This document shows, one piece after another, positions 12,387 through 24,187 of a stretch of 64,000 nucleotides of DNA. How positions within the stretch are numbered: position 1 is the first letter of the stretch; each line of letters begins with the position of its first letter. The notes under the pieces were generated by a model, which had not been told where the DNA came from, made no database searches, and worked only from the letters and a program-made list of their open reading frames with translations. Source of the DNA: Loripinus fragilis (taxonomy: Eukaryota; Mollusca; Bivalvia; Lucinida; Lucinidae); assembly GCA_964019695.1 (NCBI GenBank), contig OZ026524.1, forward strand, positions 62,379,066-62,443,065, given 5' to 3'. Both the position numbers and the translations under genes were made by a program.

Positions 12387-12489
12387 AGAAACAGGGGCCG
12401 GGGGCGTCCAGACTCAAATAACAGAAAAAAACTCTGATAAGGGTGTTTATTGTTGTTTTTTTTGCAACTATATTATATTTTTTTACGGT

Positions 12490-13290
12490 TCAAAAGGGTC
12501 GAAACATTTATGGGGGGGGGGGGGGGTGCAACTTTTTATTATTATTTTTTTTTTTTTTTTTTTTTGGGGGGGGGGGGGGTTGGGGGGGGGTACAAATCCT
12601 TATTTCTATAGAAACCTATATAACTTGTGATTTTTCGGGGGGGGGGGGGGGGGTCCGGACCACCTATCCCTCTCTGGATTCGCGCATGGGTAAGAAATAA
12701 GTAATTGCCCACTTCCCTGTCACGGATTGAGTTTTCTGAAAGTCTCAGAAGGTTTACCGGCCGGCGCAGTCGGTAACATGTGTTTTTTTTCGGGGATGGG
12801 GGGGGGGCAAATGCTTATTTCCAACGAAACTTAAAGAACTTGTGATTATTATTTATTTTTATTTATTTATTTATTTATTTTTTTTTTTTTTTTGGGGGGG
12901 GGGGTGTCCGGACCACCTATCCCCCTCTGGATCCGCACATCGGTTAGAAATAAGTAATTGCCCACTTCCCCGTCACGGATTGAGTTTTGTAGGTGCAAAC
13001 TGAAAGTCTCATAAGTGTTTCCCCTGTGAACATTTGAAATTCCAGAAAATAGTTGTACCGGGCCGCGTTGCGTCTGACTAGATGCGGGGTAACTGTATTT
13101 TTGTTTATTTTCGGGTGGCGGGGAATGCTTATTTCTATAGAAACCCATAGAACATGTGATTTTTAGGGGGATGGGGGGGGGGGGGGGTAGGGTGCGGACC
13201 ACCTAACCCCCTCTGGATCCACGCATCCAGTGTTGGGTTGGGGATGCTTATTTCTATAGGAACCTATAGAACTTGTAATTTTTCAGTTGC
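12490..13290 (+). repeat. Cluster of G-tract repeat copies
   Basis: At least three successive copies (about 12510-12690, 12785-12945, 13095-13230) plus a fragment to 13290. Each has a G run, 'aatgcttatttctatagaaacc', 'aacttgtgattttt', a second G run, then 'ggaccacctatccccctctg' and 'gatccgcgcatg'. Between copies, 'attgcccacttcc' 'tgtcacggattgagtttt' occurs twice (about 12704 and 12958), so part of the cluster arose by tandem duplication. (TTTA)n and poly-T runs sit at about 12850-12890. Confidence 0.7.
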
Positions 13291-13621
13291 CATATTCCTG
13301 ATAATAGAACAAAATAAACTTTATAAAAAAATCCAATCCGCACGTACAATTGGGCCACTTTCGGCCCGCCAACGAACCGCCATCCGCAGGTGACGGTTCG
13401 CCGGCGGGTCGATAGTGGCTCGTGATGGGATGTTAGCTGGGAGCAGTTGTTTAAAAATCGCAAATGCACTTTTTATTCAATACCGCAGATGGACTCAAGA
13501 CGTCCCAGGTATTTTCCAATACTACGTATTTTTCCATTACTACGTCAGTGTATATGCTATAAATAGACGCAATGGCGTTTAGTAGTTACCTGTCTTAATA
13601 TGCTGACAAGCTATTAAAGGG

Positions 13622-13866
13622 AGAGAACCAGTCTAATGGGAATTAGAAAAGTTACAAATATTTTATTTAAATAGCGTGACATTAGTGTAAAGTCCTTTCG
13701 GATTTAGTGGGTTATTTTATAATGCACTTCTTTACTGTGTGCAAGGCATGTAAACAATGATAGTGACAGCAATTTACAAATGCTGTACATCGGGGGTTGA
13801 CCTATATTCGAGATTAGGTCGTTAATGCATTTGCATTTTTAGACCCAGTGCACAGACTGGTTCTCT
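13622..13866. mobile_element. Candidate 245-bp MITE with 13-bp terminal repeats
   Basis: AGAGAACCAGTCT at 13622-13634 is mirrored exactly at 13854-13866. There is no ORF and no clear target duplication, so this is structural evidence only. Confidence 0.45.
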
Positions 13867-14149
13867 GTCGTTTACATGTATGTTTTCAAGTTTAGTTTCA
13901 TGTTTAATAGATTGTATGGACATTCAGAGTATCAACCAATGAGAGCATCTTTTTCCAGTTGGTGTGATGAATATTACAATTTAAAAATGCTTCTGATTGG
14001 TGAATTATTAAGATCTAAAGCGATATTAGAACGGCGGCAAGCCGCCGCAAAAAAGGACTTCGCTTACTTGAGTACCATTTGAACCAAGAATACGTGTATC
14101 TATCGTTAACCTTGGCATAATGAATGTTAATGCAAGCAAGGGTCATAAA
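13867..14149. other. Intergenic, no supported gene
   Basis: One short ORF starts in the 'acatgtatgttttcaag' area, but it has no recognisable domain and ends after 68 codons. I see no splice or promoter evidence to support it. Confidence 0.4.
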
Positions 14150-14355
14150 TTGATAATGATCAGTCCCCGCCATGACTCAGCTTGAGATTTTCTTCAGCTC
14201 TGACTATCTCCAAGTCATGAGCACTCTTCCTTGTTTCATCATAGTATGATTGTTTCTCTGTGATGATGAATTGCAATAGTCAGGAAGCCTTCATGCGAGC
14301 TAAACAAGTTTTGTGTTTTAACAGCAGCAGAATCTAGGGCGAAGATTTGGTAAGT
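14150..14355 (-). repeat. Dispersed repeat family B, 3' fragment (reverse)
   Basis: In reverse complement it reads 'caaatcttcgccctagattc', then 'gcatgaaggcttcctgac' and 'catcacagagaaacaatca', matching the 3' half of the copy at 6527-6945. Confidence 0.6.
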
Positions 14356-15440
14356 AAAATTCATTTAAAAACTGAGTCGGTGGCTACGACTGCTGTCGGT
14401 TCTTTTGTCGTTAACTCATTGTTTGTTGCTGCTACAAGGGCCTCTCCTTTTACAAAGTTGGTTTCTTCTTTCAAAGCTGTTTTGACATTCAAGTTGTTGG
14501 GTCAATACTACAGCTGTTATATGAGAAGCAATCATTTTGCAACTGATGCCCTGCAAGCGCAAATGGTATCGTGAGAAAAAATACCGCGAATTGTCAAGAA
14601 TGGTAAAATATCTGTTTATATTCGGTCGGTTCGTGCATGCATTCAGCTTATTCTAACTTCCAAATAGATACATGTAACTGCATACTGTAATGAATTCGTC
14701 GCAGTATCGTGGTGATTCAGGCTGAATCAAGCCGAATTCCACGAATATTCGTAACTGTTTCTAACCATTTCCGTTACTGTTTTGAAGAACATCACAAATT
14801 GGTTGAAAAAAAATATAATTCTTCACGAATCATAATATTATTCGATTCTTGGTGAAATAGGGGCATTAGGTAGAAAATCATTATTTTTTGGCCAAAAAAT
14901 CGTTAACCACGTTATTTTGGTGGCTAAAAGCCGCTTATCAAGATTAAATATGGCCAAAATCGCTAACCCGTCATGCCCTCAAACATGTGGTAGAAGACAT
15001 CTGAATTCATTCTTAAGTGAAAATTGCCACATATACTTAGTAATTTTCATAAACTTGCAAAAAGCAATTTAAGAGAAAACGCTTCAGTATAACATGATTA
15101 TTTCATGTTATAGTTTTTTCTTGTTTCTCACTGCGGCTGGTCGCAGAGCCATTGCGGCCGCGACGAAACACTTTATACTCTGCTTATTGGTTCGACCAAG
15201 GAACGCGTCCCGATGTTGCTGAAAATTGTTTGGTTTGTTGCTTTACGTCCCAGTCAACAGCAATGGTCATGTCAGGACGGCCAATTCACCTAACCAAATG
15301 TTTCACACTTCATAAATTCCACACCATTTGAAGACTTGGTACGGTTGACCCGTACCGATAGGTCACCGTTCTGGTTCGTGTGAAATTACGTAGGGGCGAT
15401 TTCGATAATTTTTGGGGTGTAAAATTCGTGCTTAAATGTC
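14356..15440. other. Non-coding stretch, nothing recognised
   Basis: No recognisable ORF. An imperfect internal repeat, 'cacgaat...attcg', near 14740-14850 and 'ccaaaatcgctaaccc' phrases near 14880-14970 are the only structure noted. Confidence 0.4.
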
Positions 15441-15469
15441 ACATGTTTATCATATTGCTTCGAGTTTTA

Positions 15470-15968
15470 CCGTGTGAAGGACTGGTACGATTTTTCTCAT
15501 CAAATGTGAAGAATTTGTACTTAATTTTCACAAATGTGATGAGTCGGTACCAAATTCTCAGACGTGCAAAGAACCGGTGCCAAAACCTCACATCTGTGAA
15601 AAATTGGTAGAAAATTATCACTTGTGAAAAACTGATATCCAAACCCACATGTGTGAAGAACTTGTACCCAATCCTTACACATGTGAAAAATTGGCACTAA
15701 AACATCAGAAATTAGTCTGATGTGGAAACTGATTTTTAATTGTTACAGATGTAAGTAAGTGACAAAACTGTGAAGAATTGGTATCGAATGCAAAATGTAG
15801 CAGCTTGGGGGCTATTTTATCAATGAGAGGGATACGCATGAATGCTATAAGACATTTGTCTACTTGCGTATTTTTCACAAAGTGAGATATTGGTACGGAA
15901 TATGTGACGTACAGGTACCAATTTTTCGCGCGCTGTGAGTATAATTGGTACCAATTCTTCACAGTTTG
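15470..15968. repeat. Degenerate 28-32-bp minisatellite with an inverted distal unit
   Basis: About seven to eight imperfect units with the core TGTGAAGAATTGGTACCAAA run from 15500 to 15715. More scattered units follow, and the last (ggtaccaattcttcacag, about 15948) is in the opposite orientation to the one at 15769 (ctgtgaagaattggtatc). ORFs here are shadows of the repeat. Confidence 0.65.
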
Positions 15969-16383
15969 AAATTTGCGAAGTGTGAAATTTGCGGTTCAAC
16001 AGTGCATCAACAAAAAATGAGGGCACACTTCGTAACGGCATCGGCATATTTATAATGTGACATCTACCATTCTACAAAGTTAGTGTTCGTTGACATAATG
16101 CTTATCTAATTTACATGAATGTTCAAGTCTCCGTATCGGTATGAGCAGGCTGGTCAGGATACCCCGATGCTCGAGTATCTCATGCGATAGCTCATCTATT
16201 AATCGCAGCCAAAGTCCTTTGAAAGGATAGACAGGGCACTTGATTAATCAACACTTAGCATCCGGAATCAGAGAATCGTATGGATGTTTACGCTGCGTTC
16301 TATGGCAGAATGCATATATTGTGTATAAAGAGGTGGCAAGCAACGTTGCATTTATAATAGATGGGCCAACTTGCTCAGATACA

Positions 16384-16710
16384 GGAGGGTTTGGATGGGG
16401 TATAATGATTAGTGAATAATGGCCCTATTTTATAATGAATAGTGAACAATGAGCCAAAAAAATAATGAATAGTGAATAATGAGGGCCTAAAAATTGATGA
16501 ATAATCCTATTTTTTAATGAATTGAAGAAAAAAATAATGAATAGTGAATAATCAGATTTCTTTGCCACCTTTCTTACCTTTAATGAATATATTCATAAAT
16601 GTTCTTATTTTAATGAATAGCCCAAAATTTTAATGAGATAAATAATGGGCTAATTTTTTAATGAATAGTGAATACCAGACCCCCCCCCCCCCCCCCCATC
16701 CAGACCCTCA
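16384..16710. mobile_element. 327-bp MITE, family M, copy 1
   Basis: Ends GGAGGGTTTGGATGGGG / CCATCCAGACCCTCA, flanked by TACA (16380-16383, 16711-16714). The interior is made of the repeated word 'taatgaatagtgaataatg'. A second copy in reverse orientation lies at 55155-55459 and is also flanked by TACA. A C run of about 20 at 16680-16697 has expanded next to the right end. Confidence 0.8.
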
Positions 16711-16992
16711 TACAGAGATAGGTTAGAATATTGGAAATTTGCATGTACTCTACTCATATCTTTAGATTACAAACAGACGACATCGGCATGATACTATGAA
16801 AATAGTACAGCTAACTAAAGTAAGCTGCAGTGGGTTCCCGCACTCGTAGCTTAAGGCAAAAAACCGGGGTTCCATTTTGGAATGCCACTATACACAAAAA
16901 AATTGTACACCCAATAGAGCGAGTGCTAAAGGCTCTGATAACTCTGTGCGGATGCGCAGGCTGGTTTGTGCCTTTGTTTCTCGCATTTTCTC

Positions 16993-17176
<184 letters not shown>

Positions 17177-17184
17177 CACGGTCT

Positions 17185-17870
17185 TTGACAAAGCTGTGAT
17201 TTTGTTGCATAGCAGCTGTTAAGGCACTGCCAAAAGGACCTGGCAGGTGAAATGGTCTGGCAGACACGGCAAAACCGGCAGTATGCCTAACGCACCAATC
17301 TATGACTTATACATGTAGGCCTATGTGAATTTAAAATGATTTGTCTGTCTGTCTGTCTGTCAGATAAAACGGGTCAAGCGGACCCGGCAGATGAAACTGT
17401 CTGGCAGATGAATCGATCTGGCAGACCCGGCAGATGAAACGGTCCGGCAGACCCGGCAGAAGAAACGGTCAGGAAGACCAGCTAAAACCGGCAGTAATTA
17501 AAACTCACGGACCCATGACTCAGGTCTTTGAATTTAAAATAATCTATCCATCTCTCTATCAATCAGTCTGTCTGTATGTCTGTCTATCTATCTATCATTG
17601 ACAATGCTGTGAATATACATGTAAGTTTATTTTGGCACTGTCGAAACGACCCGGCAGATGAAACGGGTCCAGATAAAGATACATGTAGGTCTTGAAGTGA
17701 TCGGGCAGTAGCGCACCGATTCATGACTTGCGTAGGTCTGTTAATTTTAAAAGGATCTATTATTGTTATGACTGTGAATATATTTGTGACCATGTAAAAA
17801 AAATAGTTATGTCGGCAGTGCCTTCAGAGCGACCCGGCAGTCGAACCGACAGAAACAATGTTCCGCGGAA
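17185..17870 (+). repeat. Three degenerate ~210-bp tandem repeats with embedded microsatellites
   Basis: The landmarks 'catgactt.../ctatgacttatacatg' occur at about 17297, 17512 and 17720. 'gaatttaaaat' follows each, and a CTGT/CTAT run comes next in the first two. 'acccggcagatgaaac' recurs several times (17381-17475, 17650) as an inner minisatellite. The microsatellite at 16993 appears to be the expanded member of the same series. Confidence 0.65.
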
Positions 17871-18568
17871 TTGACCAAATTAAACGAGACGATAGTTTTA
17901 GCCTAAATGTCATTCTAATGTGTATATTGTCTTTATTTCAGTTGTTCTTCAATGTATAACGCATGTTTAAAATATTTAAGAGCTTTAATTTGCTTTAATT
18001 CCACTTTTCAGTTTAGTGATAAAAGCCGGTACTGAAAACCGTTATTCTCCGGATACCAACTTCGGGTGCAATCGTAGGTTCGGTCCGGCACGGTCCGGCT
18101 AGGGCTTTTACCGACAACCCCCTCGATCTGAAGTTTACAGTTTTGTAGTTTCCGGTTCGGCGGCTTGTTGTTGAAATTTATAATCATAAACATCTAAAAG
18201 TTACTGTTATCTAGTTGGGCGAAATCAAATAAAGACAGGTAATCATGTAATATTTAATCTATGTATTCTATAGAAGCTGTTTTAAACAAGAAATACCAAC
18301 CACTGCAGAGTTTAAAAACTTCACACCATCTGTCCAGTTCTGTGCATCAGTGCTGGTTGGGTGGGTGGGGTTAGTTAAAGATAAAGAAGCCTTATTTAAC
18401 GTCGCTTATAATGAACAGACGGCTATATCCTGATTCTTTCCCGTCCGGGAATAGATAGAATTTCGTTTTTCAGTTACTCCCTTTGGAACTAATTTTTTAC
18501 TTGATCAGTGTCAAATAGACGCTTGCAGTTATATACTGTACATAATAAAAAAATAAGAAACGTTATCG

Positions 18569-19967
18569 ACGGGAAAGTTTGTATACGGGAAAGAATCAGG
18601 ACCAGTATATAGAGAAAGACACCTCTCCAACATTCTTAATAATGCATTTGAAGGGGAGGTATTCCCCAGTGTCTTAAAGGGTTTTCTTTGGGGACAATGC
18701 TTGAGAGCAAAACGGCTTAAGATTTGTTTTTGGGGGTAGTAAAGAATAGCGAAAAAATTGAAACACGGGAAAGTTTGTATACGGGAAAGTTTGTATACGG
18801 GAAAGAATCAGGACCAGTATATAGAGAAAGACACCTCTCCAACATTCTTAATAATGCATTTGAAGGGGAGGTATTCCCCAGTGTCTTAAAGGGTTTTCTT
18901 TGGGGACAATGCTTGAGAGCAAAAGGGGTTTAGAATTGTTTTGGGGGTAGTAAAGAAAAGCAAAAAATGCAACACGGGAAAGTTTGTATACGGGAAAGTT
19001 TGTATACGGGAAAGAATCAGGACCAGTATATATAGACAGACACCTCTCCAACATTCTTAATAATGCCTTTGAAGGGGAGATATTCCCCAGTGTCTTAAAG
19101 GGTTTTCTTTGGGGACAATGCTTGAGAGCAAAAGGGGTTTAGAATGTTTTGGGGGTAGTAAAGAATAGCAAAAAATGCAACACGGGAAAGTTTGTATACG
19201 GGAAAGTTTGTATACGGGAAAGTTTGTATACGGGAAAGAATCAGGACCAGTATATATAGACAGACACCTCTCCAACATTCTTAATAATGCCTAAGAAGGG
19301 GAGGTATTCCCCAGTGTCTTAAAGGGTTTTCTTTGGGGACAATGCTTGAGAGCAAAAGGGGTTTAGAATTGTTTTGGGGGTAGTAAAGAATGACGAAAAA
19401 ATGCAACACGGGAAAGTTTGTTTACGGGAAAATTTGTATACGGGAAAGAATCAGGACCAGTATATATAGACAGACACCTCTCCAACATTCTTAATAATGC
19501 CTTTGAAGGGGAGGTATTCCCCAGTGTCTTAAAGGGTTTTCTTTGGGGACAATGCTTGAGAGCAAAAGGGGTTTAGAATGTTTTGGGGGTAGTAAAGAAT
19601 AGCGAAAAAATGCAACACGGGAAAAGTTGTATACGGGAAAGTTTGTATACGGGAAAGTTTGTATACGGGAAAGTTTGTATACGGGAAAGAATCAGGACCA
19701 GTATATATAGACAGACACCTCTCCAACATTCTTAATAATGCCTTAGAAGGGGAGGTCTTCCCCAGTGTCTTAAAGGGTTTTCTTTGGGGACAATGCTTGT
19801 GAGCAAAAGGGGTTTAGAATTGTTTTGGGGGTAGTAAAGAACAGCGAAAAAATGCAACACGGGAAAGTTTGTATACGGGAAAGTTTGTATACGGGAAAGA
19901 ATCAGGACCAGTATATATAGACAGACACCTCTCCAACATTCTTAATAATGCCTTAGAAGGGGAGGTA
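18569..19967 (+). repeat. Seven-unit ~209-243-bp tandem array with nested 16-bp VNTR
   Basis: 'caggaccagtatata' occurs at about 18598, 18807, 19018, 19243, 19451, 19694 and 19903. Unit length varies mainly in 16-bp steps because each unit starts with one to four copies of GGGAAAGTTTGTATAC. The array ends in a partial unit. Short ORFs reading MLERCLSIYTGPDSFPYTNF on the minus strand are repeat translations. Confidence 0.95.
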
Positions 19968-20078
19968 TTTACGGAATAAATCGTATTGCTAATTTGCTAT
20001 ATATCTATTTGCTAGATCTATTTAAAACTCCAACCAGAATGCTACGCACATTCAAGACATTGCGATTTATTCCGTAAA
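19968..20078. mobile_element. 111-bp palindromic MITE, copy 1
   Basis: Starts TTTACGGAATAAATCG and ends CGATTTATTCCGTAAA. A near-identical second copy lies 24 bp downstream. It is nested in the larger transposon and replaces the end of the last tandem unit. Confidence 0.75.
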
Positions 20079-20102
20079 AGGTTGTTTGATTATAACAGAG
20101 CT

Positions 20103-20210
20103 TTTACGGAATAAATCGCATTGCATATTTGCTATATATCTATTTGCTAGATCTATTTAAAACTTCAATCAGAATGCTAAGCGGAACAGAATTGCGATTT
20201 ATTTCGTAAA
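20103..20210. mobile_element. 108-bp palindromic MITE, copy 2
   Basis: Same ends as the copy at 19968, in the same orientation, sharing the internal 'gctatatatctatttgctag'. The two copies differ at a handful of positions and a short 3' segment, so they are separate or duplicated insertions. Confidence 0.75.
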
Positions 20211-20526
20211 GCTCCACTTCACGGATGACATATAATAATTCCAATTTGCAATACTGTGTGCTTTTGTTAAAAAATCGAATGCAAGCATCCAATTGACATT
20301 GATCAAGTATTAATACGCAGTGACTAGGTCTTGTAAATGTTTGAGGTAAATTTTCCCGTATTTTAATTTTACGGGAGAGAATCAGGATATAGCCGAACAG
20401 ACAACATTAGCTCACAAGCTATTCTGCGACAAAACAATTATATCTTTCACAGATACTAACCTGCCTTACTTTATCTTCCTAGCACAACCCCTTTTATGCG
20501 AGCGTCAGCAAGGGCGGTGCGTATAA

Positions 20527-21953
20527 CAGGTAGAGGAAAGATTTTTATTTATAGATATACTATAAATTTATAGTACATCTATTAATGCATAGAAAAATCG
20601 TTCTATAAATTCATAGATATCACAGAAAGATCGTCCCTAAATTGGTTTTAAATGAAAACCGCATTCCGATTGTGCGTTCACAAATACGTATAGGGTTAAA
20701 GATACACTGTTGGGCCGTTGATTCTGGCACAGGATGTGTAAAATGCGAATTAGGCTGCATGCCAAAAAGCATGTAATCCCTAGTGTTCCTGTTTGACGGT
20801 GTTTTATTTACTGAAATAGCTAATAAAAAGCTGAAATTTGTTGATACTCTGGGACAGAGCCTTTCTCAAACTCGTTTATGCGCCATCTTTAAATCGTAGA
20901 CTAGTTTACAATTAATTAGATACTGCGGCTGACCTCAAATAAGTACGGTCTTCCAGAAAAGAGTTTTTTCTCCTGCCAAAATAACTGTTAACGTAATATG
21001 GTTGTGTAAAATGACATATGCCCCTTTTGGACATGAGTGTTCAAATTAAATATGAGCATCTAACTGCTTTTAAATGAGAACTATTAAAACTTAAAACAAA
21101 TCCAGAATTATGCCAGTCAATTTATCTGGAGCCCACTTCAAGATTACTGGGATCGTGTTGCACGTTGCCATATATTAATTATACCTGTTCAGTGCGATAG
21201 TTGCACGGGCTAAGTAACACTATTTCAGAGCTTATTGATTATTTAACAGCAAGCTAGACAGTTAAGTCACAGTATTGTCCATGCTCGCATGTGCAACCTC
21301 AGACTGTACTTGATCTTATCCTTTAACATTCTGAAAGGGCTTTTGACAAAATGATTGTGCCGACAACTTACTTTTACATTAGAACTTCTTCAGCTCAAAA
21401 ACATTTTTGACCATGAAATATGTTCAAGATAGGGTAGCTTGAGCCACAGAGAGTTAATAATTGCCCCAGATCCGGATGCTTTATAAGGATAATATTTTTG
21501 ACCTCGTAGTTTTAATATGGTCAGTATTTTCATTTTTGCGACGACGAATCATATTAACCACTGGACCAGTCTAGATCCAGCCTCATCACGTGATCAAGCA
21601 AAGTCAAAATGGAGGACCTAAGTGTGGAAGCTGATTAAAACTTAAAAAAGTAATAAAATGTCCACAAGTTTGGGCAAAATCAAGGGCTTGTAGCCTGCAT
21701 TGATGGTGACAATTAATGTAGATTGTGTTTTCTCAAAAAGTAGGCATTTCAAATAAAATTATTATGTACATTATGAATTCTTACCTTATCGATGTTCATT
21801 CTTCCAAATATCGCGTTGCGGTTTTCGACATGCACGATTTTCTCGCAATTTTACCTGTTGATTCTATAAATATATAGAACGATTTTTCTATGCATTTATA
21901 GATGTACTATAAATTTATAGTATATCTATAAATAAAAATCTTTCCTCTACCTG
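20527..21953. mobile_element. 1.43-kb DNA transposon with 91-bp terminal repeats and 5-bp target duplication
   Basis: Positions 20527-20617 (starting CAGGTAGAGGAAAGA) are mirrored at 21863-21953 with three mismatches in 91. TATAA flanks both ends (20522-20526, 21954-21958). The arms contain further small palindromes (ACTATAAATTTATAGT). The interior has no transposase ORF. It shares the CAGG start and 5-bp duplication with the elements at 1931, 38445, 40154 and 61725, but not their sequence. Confidence 0.85.
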
Positions 21954-21958
21954 TATAA

Positions 21959-22065
21959 TAAAAGGAATGGGCCTCCATAACCGGAATGGACATCAAAATT
22001 AATTTGTTTTATGCAACTAAATTTATTATTTTACCATAATTTACCTTGAAATTTCAGTTTCTATC
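21959..22065 (+). repeat. Dispersed repeat family D, copy 1
   Basis: 'ggcctccataaccggaatgg' then 'ttgttttatgcaactaaattta' recur almost unchanged at 48500-48560. The copy abuts the right end of the 1.43-kb transposon, so the transposon may have landed in it. No coding content. Confidence 0.6.
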
Positions 22066-22505
22066 GATATTGTACCTTTTGAAGTGCATATGAGCACCAT
22101 CAATCGTTTGTTACATGATTGATGTGAGTTCATTTAAATTGTGTCAGTTCATATTGAAGATGCACATTCTATGGAAATAATGGCCCAGAAATAAGTCTGA
22201 TCCAATGGCAGCTGTTTACATTATATTCCACATGCCAATTCTCACGTGATTGTCCCTGGTCTTTACAAATACATGTTGTCAAGCATATGCCAAGATATAA
22301 GAGCTGTTCTGTGTTACCCATTCTGGGTAGCCTCACATAAATAGCCAATATGGGACCAATATATCATGTTTGCTCGTACAGTATTTCGTTATTTGAGTGC
22401 TTTGACAATTACCGCATCCAAAATGATTTTTCGGTCACAGGACATTTCGACCTATAACAATTTCGGCCCATAACTAAATCGGCCTATACAATTTCGGCCC
22501 ACAGG

Positions 22506-23323
22506 TAGGGCTGGCTAATCGAAGTCAAAATGCTAATCGGTAATCGGTCCGTGCATTTCGATATATAACCGATTAGTAATCGCTCAAACTTGACAGTAGG
22601 TCTCGGAACGTTTTGACAACTCTTGCATGGCCGATTACATTGATTTCCTCATCATTTCGCTAAACAACACTAAGTAGCATGTGTTATATATTCAAAAGAT
22701 AATAGATTTTAAATAAAAAGTGGCACCTTTGCCCAAAACAAGACATCATTCACTCTGTTGGAAGAAAATTGACTTGCTAATTGGCAAAGTCGGAAATTAA
22801 ACTCACAGTCGGCCATTGTTGTTGCTAATTTCACGTTGCGTGACGTCATACAAAAGGAAGTCAAGTATGCATGACACGAACACCTTTGTGTAAAATAAGA
22901 CCTGCTGTAAACGTAGGTAAAATTTAAAGCTTCTAAACTCGAATTTAACTGCGGAGAAAACATCTTTTATGCTAGATTATTCATCTGATGAATATTTCCT
23001 GATTTTGTACTACTTTAAAACAGAGATTGAGAAGCGCAAGTATAACTTTTTCTAACAATCAGTTGTTGAGTTAGCCTGCAGAGTACAACGTTTTACTACT
23101 TCGTTACAGCAATTTATGCACATCTACTGTTTACGATTATGCACTTTAGGGCACTTCTGGTCTAAACAAAAATAACATGAGGTAATTATGCTTGGATTTT
23201 AATTGAATAAATAAACAGAATATCCATTAAAAGTAACCGATTTTTTAATTTTCATATTGATAATCGTTTTTCTTTTGTATATTGACCAATTAACCGATAT
23301 TTCGATTAATCATGCCAGCCCTA
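22506..23323. mobile_element. 818-bp non-autonomous hAT element
   Basis: The ends TAGGGCTGGCTAATCG and the mirrored CGATTAATCATGCCAGCCCTA are flanked by the identical 8-bp CCCACAGG (22498-22505, 23324-23331). An 8-bp duplication with a YAGGG-type terminus is the hAT signature. Subterminal 'taatcggtaatcgg' and 'accgattagtaatcg' resemble transposase-binding clusters. No hAT transposase is present; the 84-codon minus-strand ORF shows no known domain. Confidence 0.85.
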
Positions 23324-24059
23324 CCCACAGGTATAATAATGTTTAATTGGTATGTTTGTCTATAATTGGTTTAATTAGATCGGCTTACCTGTAATTATCC
23401 ACACAAACATAATAATTAATAAAACTGGTTCATTTTAATTGATTAGGAGTTTGTATGTAAGAGAAGAAAGCGGTACATAGGCAACAGACAGCCAAGACTC
23501 AGATGAGCCTGCGCATTTGCGCACTCCAGCCGGAGTGTTTCCCGCTCACATATGAAACGCAAGCGATTCTTTCTTAATCAAATTATTCAGTTTAACTCAC
23601 TGAACAAGTTGTATTTACTAATCATATAAATGGAAAATATATTGTGTGATTTATGATTAGATCTATTTCTTCTAATAAGAAAGATGCCAGTCTAAGCGTT
23701 TTCTAGTCTTTACTAGTTTGTAAAGTCAATCTTTTTTCAGCTTTTTTTCTCAATATAACTCTATTTATCAATTTTAAATATTTTCAATAATATATAATCT
23801 CTTTAGCAGAAACCCAGGTTGACAAAATTTATGGGACGAAATTGACATGGGCCGATTTTGTTATGGGCCGAAATGACCCGGAACCTGATTTTTTCTACAG
23901 TAGAAATATGCACATGCTATGAAAAAGGAATGCAGTAATCTGTATTGCATACATTCATCTTTATAGGTGACTGGTGTAAGTAAGCCTTAAGTTAGGGGTC
24001 TTTCATGCAAACCAAATATCTATGTGTCTTGATCCACATCTGAATTAAGGGTGAGGTTG

Positions 24060-24180
24060 GCGCTGTTAAACCGGTTTAAGCCCTCCAGTAAAATATTTTA
24101 CTGACAAGTATTTAGTCGGTAAATAGCTATACATAGCTAATGTCATCTCTGTTTATACTCTCCGACTTTAAATAAAATTT
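24060..24180 (+). mobile_element. LINE 3' end fragment
   Basis: 'gtcggtaaatagc...tagctaatgt' followed by 'ccgactttaaataaaattt' matches the 3' end of the LINE at 46540-46625 ('gtcggtaaaatagcc', 'ggctaatgt', 'ccgactttaaataaagttt'). Only the tail is present, as expected for severe 5' truncation. Confidence 0.6.
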
Positions 24181-24187
24181 ATTTCTT

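Larger units (their letters stand above)
18421..20394. mobile_element. 1.97-kb DNA transposon with 8-bp target duplication and an internal tandem array
   Basis: The 24-bp terminal repeats begin GGCTATATCCTGATTC (18421-18444) and are mirrored at 20371-20394 with one mismatch. GAACAGAC flanks both ends (18413-18420, 20395-20402). An 8-bp duplication fits hAT-like or other 8-bp superfamilies. There is no transposase. The interior consists mainly of a seven-unit tandem array whose units carry a copy of the inner half of the terminal repeat (ACGGGAAAGAATCAGGA). Two 110-bp palindromic MITE copies follow at 19968-20210. Confidence 0.85.

Noticed and set aside
12065..12700. Gly- or Pro-rich ORFs
   Set aside because: Homopolymer G/C runs of the G-tract repeats.
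18848..19729. Repeated ORFs starting MLERCLSIYTGPDSFPYTNF
   Set aside because: They recur only because the DNA is tandemly repeated. Lengths vary with the 16-bp sub-repeat, and there is no gene context.
18569..19967. CRISPR-like array
   Set aside because: Units are over 200 bp and near-identical throughout, with no short repeat plus unique spacer pattern and no cas genes. It is a tandem repeat inside a eukaryotic transposon.
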